Assembly: GCA_050116035.1 (NCBI GenBank)
Contig: JASFPJ010000011.1
Span: forward strand, 1 to 21,002
Length of the DNA stretch: 21,002 nucleotides
Source of the DNA: SOIA01 sp050116035
GTDB taxonomy: Bacteria; Acidobacteriota; Aminicenantia; Aminicenantales; Aminicenantaceae
Direction of reading: 5' to 3'
The notes below the pieces were generated by a model. The model was not told the DNA's origin, ran no database searches, and saw only the letters and a list, made by a program, of their open reading frames with translations. Positions 7,858 through 13,920 of the stretch are shown here, one piece after another. The translations under genes were made by a program, and so were the position numbers. How positions within the stretch are numbered: the stretch's first letter is position 1; the number at the start of each line of letters is the position of its first letter.

Positions 7858-7998
7858 AGATTCCTATCTATATTTTTATCCCTGAATTCACTCACAAATA
7901 TGTTGGGACAAGCCTATCATACTGAAAAAGTCCCGGTCAATGAAAAGAAAAAAGAGAATCTGCAGATAAATTTCGGTGTCTATAGGAATGTTACTCAA
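7858..7998 (-). repeat. leader/promoter repeat, copy 2 (upstream of membrane-protein gene)
   Basis: This copy aligns to 9585-9727 at a constant offset of 1727. The core block 7913-7953 is essentially identical (CCTATCATACTGAAAAAGTC continuing through CCGGTCAATGAAAAG), and the flanks are weaker, with a few gaps at the right end. It also aligns to 5595-5666. Confidence 0.8.
7911..7940 (-). promoter_or_regulatory. putative promoter of the membrane-protein gene
   Basis: On the minus strand TTGACC (7940-7935), an 18-bp spacer and TAGGCT (7916-7911) sit about 100 bp before the ATG at 7803. The element is conserved in position with the copy upstream of the esterase gene, including the leader length of roughly 90-100 nt. 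Confidence 0.45.
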
Positions 7999-8340
7999 CG
8001 TAATATTATGCGTCACCAGCCTCTTCTTCGCATCAACCTCAAGGAGGCCTGGGGCAGCGTCTTTCCCAAAAAAAGAGGAATTTTAGTAATGCTCCATGGC
8101 TTTGACTTCATTCCCTTCTAATGGAGAGGGAAATATCTCCTTAAAAATGAATAGTGGTTAACGGTGCGGTTGAGGGCATGTAACATCGGAAATTCCTGTG
8201 TTTTTGAATGGCCTGTCTCAACATTTCACTCGATGACCCATAAATCCTTCATGGTTAGAATTTTTGTGAGTTAAATTAACTTTGACAAACGAGAGCCTGA
8301 AAAACTCCGCAGATATGAAGTAAATGATAAGGAATAATCG

Positions 8341-8365
8341 GACATAAAGCGACATAATAGGACAT
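8341..8365 (+). promoter_or_regulatory. three GACAT motifs with 10-bp period (possible operator)
   Basis: GACAT begins at 8341, 8351 and 8361, exactly one helical turn apart, about 65-90 bp before the start of the galactose-binding-fold gene. The spacing would put all three on the same face of the DNA, as for a regulator binding cooperatively. No regulator gene is next to it. Confidence 0.3.
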
Positions 8366-8430
8366 TTCATCAGGAATGATTGACAGAGTTAGAAGGGCTA
8401 CATAGTTTGAGTGCCAGAAAGGAGGAGTAT

Positions 8431-9444
8431 ATGAAACAGCTTACTTTAAGGAGTCTTTTATTAATCTTTTTTACCTTGGGTCTTCTGTTATCGGTGATGG
8501 CAATTCAGGCTGGTGATCCAACAAATTTATTTGAAAATCCGAGCTTAGATGTTGATGTTAATCAGGATGGCATACCGGATTGTTGGGATCTCGGGGTAGC
8601 CTACCCAAATGATTATTATTTGGATATGGTGGAAAAATATGACGGCACTTTATCGCTGAAGATGGAAACATATTGTCATCCCAGCCAGCCTGGCCAGATC
8701 TATCTCAATGGTTCCGGTGGAGTTTTGCGGTGGCTTGATGTGAATCCGAACACTACCTACACCCTGAGTTATTGGGTCAAAACTGAAAGCCCCGATTATG
8801 TCACTGCCCTTCCAAACATCTGGGAGTACGATATTGATGGCACATTAATTGGGCAAAATTATACCTACGTTGCACTCTCTTCTGGTTGGCAAAGGGTTAT
8901 CTTCACTTTTACAACCTCTTCGGGTGCAGTCAAAATTATGCTAACCGCACGTATTTGGGCCCACTTTTCCACCCCCGTAGAGGGATGGAAGGAAGGAGAG
9001 TTTTACACTTCATGGATTGATGCAGTTCAAATTGAAGAGAGCGGGACGGCTTCCCCTTTCCATGTGGACTTCCCCTATTGTCCTGGCACAGGAGTGTCAG
9101 CTGCGATTAATATCGACCCAAATACGCTGAACATGAAGAGCCAAGGTGAATGGATGACCTGCTACATCGAACTTCCCGAAGGTTTTGATGTAAACAATAT
9201 AGATGTCGCCACAGTCCTGTTAGATAATACAGTCTATGCAGAATTAGAGCCTACTGAGATTGGGGATTACGATGGGGATTCCATAAATGAATTAATGGTC
9301 AAATTTGATAGACAAGTTGTTATTAGTTATTTGTTGAATAAAGGTGTACAGCACAATGATAAAGTTGCGCTCGCGGTATCGGGCTTTCTTTATGACGGCA
9401 CGCCATTTGAGGGCAAAGATAGTACAAGGGTGATAAATAAATAA
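8431..9444 (+). CDS. secreted galactose-binding-fold (CBM-like) protein
   Basis: The frame opens at a TTG at 8380, but ATG 8431 is the better start: AAAGGAGGAG precedes it and a signal peptide follows (MKQLTLRSLLLIFFTLGLLL...AIQA, residues 1-27). The mature protein is about 310 residues. Residues about 30-210 have the carbohydrate-binding CBM4/9-like pattern of secreted jelly-roll modules (NPSLDVDVNQDGIPDCWDLG, LDVNPNTTYTLSYWVKT, GWQRVIFTFTTSSG, FYTSWIDAVQIEE). Residues about 222-337 resemble a small beta domain often found at the C-terminus of secreted proteins (INIDPNTLNMKSQGEWMTCY, LLDNTVYAEL, LAVSGFLYDGTPFEG). Two Asp-rich loops, D42-D50 and D279-E287 (DYDGDSINE), look like calcium sites. 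No catalytic residues are evident. It probably binds extracellular glycan. Its base composition is visibly AT-richer than the downstream block. Confidence 0.68.
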   Translation: MKQLTLRSLLLIFFTLGLLLSVMAIQAGDPTNLFENPSLDVDVNQDGIPDCWDLGVAYPNDYYLDMVEKYDGTLSLKMETYCHPSQPGQIYLNGSGGVLRWLDVNPNTTYTLSYWVKTESPDYVTALPNIWEYDIDGTLIGQNYTYVALSSGWQRVIFTFTTSSGAVKIMLTARIWAHFSTPVEGWKEGEFYTSWIDAVQIEESGTASPFHVDFPYCPGTGVSAAINIDPNTLNMKSQGEWMTCYIELPEGFDVNNIDVATVLLDNTVYAELEPTEIGDYDGDSINELMVKFDRQVVISYLLNKGVQHNDKVALAVSGFLYDGTPFEGKDSTRVINK

Positions 9445-9584
9445 GACAGTATCCGAAAGTGGAATAGTTTCGTTTATCGCCCCGTTTTCGTTTGATTCTA
9501 CAAAAAAAGGAGACCGACTTGCACATTCTAGAGGGGTACAGCTTGGTCACAAGTTTCTTACTTCGCGAAATCCCATATCCAAGC

Positions 9585-9727
9585 AGATTCCTCTCTATTG
9601 ATTTATTTCTTTATTCACACGTAGTAATGTTGGAATAAACCTATCATACTGAAAAAGTCCCGGTCAATGAAAAGAAAAAAAGAATCTATAGACAATTTTT
9701 ACTGTCTAAAGGAATAAAAAATAACGT
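9585..9727 (-). repeat. leader/promoter repeat, copy 3 (orphan)
   Basis: It matches 7858-7998 almost without gaps and keeps the promoter-like hexamers, but no credible minus-strand gene starts to its left. It is probably what remains of a third member of the local gene family. Confidence 0.75.
9638..9667 (-). promoter_or_regulatory. orphan promoter-like element pointing into the 3' end of the 8431-9444 gene
   Basis: TTGACC (9667-9662), 18 bp, TAGGTT (9643-9638) on the minus strand. If active, it would make antisense RNA toward the convergent end of the galactose-binding-fold gene. Confidence 0.35.
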
Positions 9728-9807
9728 GAAATGGAAAAAAGATGTAATCCCTATTTAGAGAAATAGTGATATTGGGAACTCAAACTCAGGGAAAAATTTT
9801 CCCCTTT

Positions 9808-10044
9808 TCATCCTAAGCGGGGATCAATCTTGCCCGGTCCGCCGCACTCCGGCGTATAGCATGTGACATTGAGGAATTCGCATTTCTCCTTGCACTCCGG
9901 GCATTTGTCTGGTGGCATGGCGGCTGTGATGAGAAATCCGCAGTGGCTGCATTTCCAAAAAGTCAGACCACAATCGGGGCAAATATCTCCGGTGAACTTG
10001 TCGTCAGCGGTGAAACCGCAGTGGGCACACTCATATTTATCCAT
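9808..10044 (-). CDS. double rubredoxin-like zinc-ribbon protein
   Basis: The 78-residue product starts at ATG 10044, with GGAGGT seven bases upstream. It contains two tandem ribbons. The first has C6-x2-C9 and C22-P-x-C25. The second has C32-x2-C35 and C48-P-x-C51. Three further cysteines follow (C55, C62, C67, in CYTPECGGPG). The four CxxC knuckles are spaced as in rubredoxin-like domains that bind iron or zinc, and the tail resembles a widespread small family of anaerobes. A role in electron transfer or redox sensing is possible but not shown. No signal peptide, so it is cytoplasmic. It is the last leftward gene after the TldD/TldE-like pair, but a 163-bp gap containing a hairpin and its own promoter-like sequence suggests separate expression. 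Confidence 0.75.
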   Translation of the reverse strand: MDKYECAHCGFTADDKFTGDICPDCGLTFWKCSHCGFLITAAMPPDKCPECKEKCEFLNVTCYTPECGGPGKIDPRLG

Positions 10045-10083
10045 TTTCTTTACCTCCGTTCTTCTGATTCACTGTAACAAAAT

Positions 10084-10113
10084 ATTTATGGTTAGAAAAA
10101 TTTAAAAATTCAA
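10084..10113 (-). promoter_or_regulatory. putative promoter of the zinc-ribbon gene
   Basis: On the minus strand TTGAAT (10113-10108), 18 bp and ATAAAT (10089-10084) lie about 40 bp before the start codon. The whole segment is AT-rich, so a chance match is possible. Confidence 0.3.
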
Positions 10114-10153
10114 CTACTCCCCGCCATTATATTGACTTTTCGCGGGCATAACA

Positions 10154-10180
10154 AGAAATTGGGGACTGTCCCCAATTTCT
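10154..10180. repeat. perfect 12-bp inverted repeat, hairpin
   Basis: Arms 10154-10165 (AGAAATTGGGGA) and 10169-10180 are exact reverse complements around a 3-bp loop. It lies 28 bp beyond the stop codon of the TldE-like gene and next to a REP-like repeat. It may end that operon's transcription, although only a weak T-rich stretch follows on the minus strand. Similar GGGGACTGTCCCC palindromes are familiar from REP/transposase-associated repeats. Confidence 0.7.
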
Positions 10181-10183
10181 GAA

Positions 10184-10209
10184 ATGTCGAATGTTGAGAT
10201 GCGGCCCCT
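10184..10209. repeat. REP-like 26-bp repeat, copy A
   Basis: This copy is identical to 15560-15585 at 25 of 26 positions (core GAATGTTGAGATGCG then R then CCCCT). It overlaps the TAG stop codon of the TldE-like gene (10210-10208). Such GCGACCCC-ending units usually accompany IS200-like or REP-associated transposases; no transposase is in the window. Confidence 0.75.
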
Positions 10210-11965
10210 ATTTTGAGAAATATGGATGCTTGAGCAGCGCGGGTTTCTGCAGGGGACCCTGGGGTTTGCTCAATTCAATCTCCTCAAAAAGCAATGAAGG
10301 CGCCACAACCGAAACTGGTAGATTACCGCTTGCCAGCAAGTTATTCACAGAGTAGTCTTCTCCTGCGGCGACAATATCTCTGAGTATGCGCACAGACATC
10401 TCTTCAATACTGAGACCGCGGATGAGTTCCTCCCGGCCATCCTCAACATAGACCTTATGCACAAGGAGAGGTGCCGTGACTGTCTCTCTTCGACCCCTTG
10501 CCTGGGTCATTCCAAACATATCCTCGAAGTCTCGTGGCGAAAAAAAGCGGTTATCCAACCTTCTGACCAGTAAACCATAAGATAAGCCTTCATACTTGCA
10601 GAGTTCGATCAGTTCCTGCTTCAGCTCGGCAAACGACCGTGCCTCAGAGGCTTTCACGAAGAGATTGCTGTAATGAGCCGTGGAAGAAAGCATTGAAATG
10701 CTGCGCCCATGACCGTTTGATTTATCGATTTCCTTACGCGGGCGGCGTGACATCAGCAGTGTTTTTAAAAATCCGTCTTCGATGAGCGTCACCTTTTGTG
10801 CCTCCACTCCCTGGTCGTCAACTTTATAAGCACCGATTAGGGAGTGCTTCTCGTAGGAAGTTTGTGTCGGGTCATCCACCACCGTGAAGAATGAGGGAAG
10901 GACCCGACGGTTCAACCGATTAGAGAGATTTCTTTCCGGCATCACAACCGCGCTTCCTCTCTGATCCATGAGAAGAGGACGGTCTCCAGAAAGCTGCGGA
11001 CCCAATGTCTGGGCAAAAATTTCAGTGGCGGCTTCCGCCGTGACCAAAACGGGTCCGAAGTACTGATCCAGCACTGGCGCTGAAGTTAATGCCGAGAGTT
11101 CTTCCGCCATTTTTCGGATGGCTTCTTTCATCTTCTTTTCTGTGGGCAATGATTCACGATTCGTTCCCAGGAATGGAACAAAATGTTTTAAAGGCATCCC
11201 ATCTTGAGCCCGCGTGGATGCCTGGGCCACAAGCATATAGAGAGTGACTGGCTGTCGAACCATTGTGCCTTCACTGTTGACGAAATATTTATTTGTGGTT
11301 GTGAGACTGAAATTCACACCTGAATAATATATGGCAGGAAACTCTTTAAAAATCTCAGATAGGCTGCGGACAAGTTTTTCCCAGTATGATCTGCTGTATC
11401 CCAGTGATTCTCTCGGATTGATTGATGTGACTGGCTCCTCTCGGGAAAAATCAGGAATTTCCTCTGTCTGCACTTTTGTCTTCAGGAGAGATTTTTTGCC
11501 AGCTAACTGCTCCACGGACTGTTTATAGGCTGCATCTGTCGCAAGCCAGATGTCCTGTCGCAGAGCCGCATAATCATCTTCGATGACAAGAGGCCTGAAT
11601 CCTGACGATGAATACCTGAAGCGTGGGCTTGAGAATCCGCTGTTATCAAAGTCATAACTTCCCACACGAACACCCACTTGGAGGAATCGGCTTTTGTCGC
11701 TCCTTGAACTGGCAACCGCGCCAAAGATAGCCCTCAATGCGAATGTCTCTGTTTCTTCTACCGAATATTCAATGTAATACGGCTTTTCCATGTCTTCTAA
11801 TTGAAGTTCATCAACGGATCTGGCTAATTCATCTTTGAGGGCTTCCAGTATGACATCCTCTTCTTGTTCGGCATGGAGGCTTATCTGTGGAGATACAAAG
11901 GATAATGAACAGATCATAAGGAAAGGCCAGAGACAACGAAATCGCGATTTGTTTGTTCTGCTCAT
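10208..11965 (-). CDS. exported TldE/PmbA-like partner protein lacking protease residues
   Basis: The 585-residue product starts at ATG 11965 and overlaps the upstream TldD-like gene by 4 bp (ATGA). A strong GGAGGAGG sits 5 nt before the start, so the two are translationally coupled. A signal peptide is present (about residues 1-32, ending SLHA). The sequence is homologous to its neighbour along its length: VGVRVGSYDFDNSG, TNKYFVNSEGT, VDDPTQTSYEKHSLIGAY, KSNGHGRS. Where the neighbour has HEIFGH, this protein has AQTLGP (residues 318-323), and the C-terminal Cys of the neighbour's CG motif is also lost. It cannot bind the catalytic zinc in the usual way. In the TldD/TldE protease one subunit is likewise inactive, so a heterodimeric partner role is the best inference. 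E. coli TldD/E are cytoplasmic; here both carry export signals. The stop codon lies inside a REP-like repeat. Confidence 0.83.
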   Translation of the reverse strand: MSRTNKSRFRCLWPFLMICSLSFVSPQISLHAEQEEDVILEALKDELARSVDELQLEDMEKPYYIEYSVEETETFALRAIFGAVASSRSDKSRFLQVGVRVGSYDFDNSGFSSPRFRYSSSGFRPLVIEDDYAALRQDIWLATDAAYKQSVEQLAGKKSLLKTKVQTEEIPDFSREEPVTSINPRESLGYSRSYWEKLVRSLSEIFKEFPAIYYSGVNFSLTTTNKYFVNSEGTMVRQPVTLYMLVAQASTRAQDGMPLKHFVPFLGTNRESLPTEKKMKEAIRKMAEELSALTSAPVLDQYFGPVLVTAEAATEIFAQTLGPQLSGDRPLLMDQRGSAVVMPERNLSNRLNRRVLPSFFTVVDDPTQTSYEKHSLIGAYKVDDQGVEAQKVTLIEDGFLKTLLMSRRPRKEIDKSNGHGRSISMLSSTAHYSNLFVKASEARSFAELKQELIELCKYEGLSYGLLVRRLDNRFFSPRDFEDMFGMTQARGRRETVTAPLLVHKVYVEDGREELIRGLSIEEMSVRILRDIVAAGEDYSVNNLLASGNLPVSVVAPSLLFEEIELSKPQGPLQKPALLKHPYFSK

Positions 11966-13674
11966 TTGAGCCTCCTCCTTGGCCTGGGAAGGACTGGAGG
12001 TCTCTCCTCTGACTTCTGCTTTTTCTGAATCTCAATTTCTCCCGTGAGAATGCCCGGAGAAACACAGGATACTGGCACCCAGCCTGATTCTGCTCCGCAG
12101 CCTCCGTTGAATACGCCCACTGTATCTGCGCATGCCAGAATCTTACTGAAGGAGATCAACGGAGTCCCTATGAGGTCTGCTCCACGGACGAGTTCATCCG
12201 GACGCCTATCCGCGTAGACACGATAAACCATGATCGGATCGACTGCATACGCCTGAGTTCCACCCCTTCTGGTGGACGTGAATCCACCGGAGATGTCTTC
12301 AAAAATGAGGCCAAACGGTTTTCCCTGCTTCTTACACTCTTTAATCAACAACTCGCGAAGTTTCTCTGTGGAGACCGTCTTGGATGCTTCGACAATTAAA
12401 TTTCCCTGACGGGCCACAGGCCTGTAACCGGCTGACTTTCTGCCATGCCCGTTCGACTTGTCAAATCCCAGAATGGGTGAGCGGGACATGAGGAAATTCT
12501 TCAAAACTCCTCTTTCCACTACTGTGACACGCTGAGCCTTCATCCCTTCATCATCATAAAGGTAAAAGCCCATCAGGTCAGTACGGCCATTCTTTTTTAT
12601 CGTTGGATCATCATAGACTGATATAAAATCAGGTAAAACTAGCTGGTTGATCTTCTTGGTAAATGTCTGGCCTTCGCTTTCATCCTTCTGGCGGTGGCCC
12701 TCGATACGGTGGCCAAAAATCTCATGAAAAAAAACACCTGCGGCTTGACCGGATAGAATAGCGGGTCCGCTGTACGGCTCAATCACGGGCGCTTCACGGA
12801 GTGCGAGCAGGTCTTTGGCCATCTGCTGGATCGTGCTCTGGACTGTTTTTTTGTCCGCCAGCCCCTCTAACGAATGTGAATCAAATGACTTATACTGGAA
12901 CAAATCCATGCCATCGGCGGCTTTTGTTCTTGCCAACATGCTGAGGTTCCACTGTGTGTTCCCCTGCTGGATGACTGAACCCTCGCTGTTGACAAAGTAC
13001 TTATTCGTTACTTCCGCATTCAAGGTGACTTGCGATTCCAGAATATCGGGAAAAGGGATAAACATCGCCGAATATTCCTTGAGCCTCTTTTCCCACTGAG
13101 GAACATCCACACGAATATCGGATAAAGGACCGATGAACTGTTCAGGAGCTTCGCGCGAAAAATCGGCAGATTCATCCTCTTCTTCCACTTTGACGGCCTT
13201 GTTTGCTTCAACCTGAATAAGACGCTGAACAGCCTCTTTATATTTCTTATCTGTCTCAAACCACAGTGCACTTTTTATCGAATCCCGGTCATTCTCGGTA
13301 GGAATGAATGCAAAACCACGGTACGGCGGTATGTACCCGAACCTGTCTCTCAGACGATGCGTGTTATCAAATTGGTAATCACCGACACGCACTTCGACAT
13401 CCAGGACACGGGAGTGATTGTCAGAGCTGACGCGTATTGCCCCATAAGAAGCAGCGATCAAAAGCCGGATTGATTCAGTGATATGATAACTGATGAAATA
13501 AGGAGGAGGATTGCCCTTGTCGCTCAATCCTTTCATCGAGCGCTGAAGCTCTTCCTCCATCGCTTTGAGGACTACACTCTTCTCTGCTGGCTGAGGCAAG
13601 ACGACCTGGGTGAGCAGACAACAGCTAAGGGCAAGAAGAATACAGACTGCACAGGTCCTGACGATTTCTTTCAT
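11962..13674 (-). CDS. exported TldD-like metalloprotease
   Basis: The frame opens at 13734, but ATG 13674 is chosen: AAGGAG lies 6 nt upstream and a signal peptide follows (MKEIVRTCAVCILLALSCCL...VVLPQPA). The product is 570 residues, longer than E. coli TldD (about 480) because of the signal and an N-terminal extension. HEIFGH (317-322) is the zinc-binding HExxxH, followed by RIEGHRQKDESEG. Other TldD landmarks are DFISVYDDPT, DLMGFYLYDDEGMKAQRV, KSNGHGRKSAGYRPVARQGN and a C-terminal GGCGAESGWVPVS, whose Cys (about 526) matches the extra metal ligand described for TldD. It is probably an active peptidase degrading unfolded or small peptides through a narrow channel, outside the cytoplasm. 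First gene of a two-gene operon with its inactive partner. It is divergent from the amidohydrolase gene, and the 246-bp spacer contains an inverted repeat. Confidence 0.88.
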   Translation of the reverse strand: MKEIVRTCAVCILLALSCCLLTQVVLPQPAEKSVVLKAMEEELQRSMKGLSDKGNPPPYFISYHITESIRLLIAASYGAIRVSSDNHSRVLDVEVRVGDYQFDNTHRLRDRFGYIPPYRGFAFIPTENDRDSIKSALWFETDKKYKEAVQRLIQVEANKAVKVEEEDESADFSREAPEQFIGPLSDIRVDVPQWEKRLKEYSAMFIPFPDILESQVTLNAEVTNKYFVNSEGSVIQQGNTQWNLSMLARTKAADGMDLFQYKSFDSHSLEGLADKKTVQSTIQQMAKDLLALREAPVIEPYSGPAILSGQAAGVFFHEIFGHRIEGHRQKDESEGQTFTKKINQLVLPDFISVYDDPTIKKNGRTDLMGFYLYDDEGMKAQRVTVVERGVLKNFLMSRSPILGFDKSNGHGRKSAGYRPVARQGNLIVEASKTVSTEKLRELLIKECKKQGKPFGLIFEDISGGFTSTRRGGTQAYAVDPIMVYRVYADRRPDELVRGADLIGTPLISFSKILACADTVGVFNGGCGAESGWVPVSCVSPGILTGEIEIQKKQKSEERPPVLPRPRRRLK

Positions 13675-13732
13675 AGTGGACTCCTTGTTTCGAACCTTTC
13701 TTCCCGAAGATTGCGGAGGGCATGGATGAAAC

Positions 13733-13779
13733 AAATATTCTTGAATTTATTTCTCGCGAATTCTTGCATAAGAATATTT
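13733..13779. promoter_or_regulatory. 10-bp inverted repeat in divergent promoter region
   Basis: AAATATTCTT (13733-13742) and AAGAATATTT (13770-13779) are perfect inverted arms 27 bp apart. They lie about 60 bp upstream of the TldD-like start and 140 bp upstream of the amidohydrolase. A nearby GAATT/AATTC pair lies inside. It could be an operator shared by both units or a structured leader. Confidence 0.4.
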
Positions 13780-13881
13780 TAATGTAAAGTGACTTTTATT
13801 TGAAGAGCCAGGTTTTTTTGGTTTTTTCCGTTGACACGTACAAAACCGGACGTCGAAACGAAATAGATCAAGCAATATAAG

Positions 13882-13909
13882 TTGACGAGAAACCTTAAAT
13901 TTTTATAGG
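13882..13909 (+). promoter_or_regulatory. putative promoter of the amidohydrolase gene
   Basis: TTGACG (13882-13887), 16 bp and TATAGG (13904-13909). Transcription would begin near 13916, only about 5 nt before the ATG at 13921, which would make the message nearly leaderless. This fits the absence of a good Shine-Dalgarno sequence. Confidence 0.35.
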
Positions 13910-13920
13910 TTAATAATACT

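Larger units (their letters stand above)
7804..8430. other. intergenic region between divergent genes
   Basis: It holds leader repeat copy 2 with a leftward promoter-like element (7858-7998) and, near the right end, three evenly spaced GACAT motifs (8341-8365). A 73-codon plus-strand frame at 7900-8121 starts inside the repeat and lacks a ribosome-binding site; I treat it as spurious. On the minus strand near 8000-8100 there is a 32-codon ATG frame, also without support. I see nothing else. Confidence 0.45.
9445..9807. other. intergenic region with orphan leader repeat
   Basis: This spacer holds repeat copy 3 (9585-9727). Otherwise it is AT-rich with no gene I can support. A 75-codon minus-strand frame (9323-9550) begins at GTG without a ribosome-binding site and runs antisense over the end of the preceding gene. 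Confidence 0.5.

Noticed and set aside
7900..8121. 73-codon plus-strand frame starting MLGQAYHTEKV
   Set aside because: Its first 20 codons are leader repeat copy 2, whose other copies are not open in this frame in a coding way. It also lacks a ribosome-binding site. The repeat is better explained as a leftward promoter/leader.
9323..9550. 75-codon minus-strand frame below the orphan promoter, starting (M)TK like the 7192-7803 gene
   Set aside because: GTG start without a Shine-Dalgarno sequence, Cys/Arg/Lys-rich shadow composition, mostly antisense to the 8431-9444 gene. The shared MTK is too short to mean homology.
9782..9805. GGGAAAAATTTTCCCC palindrome after the zinc-ribbon gene as a terminator
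   Set aside because: Arms nearly touch, so the usable stem is about five base pairs, and no T-run follows on the minus strand.
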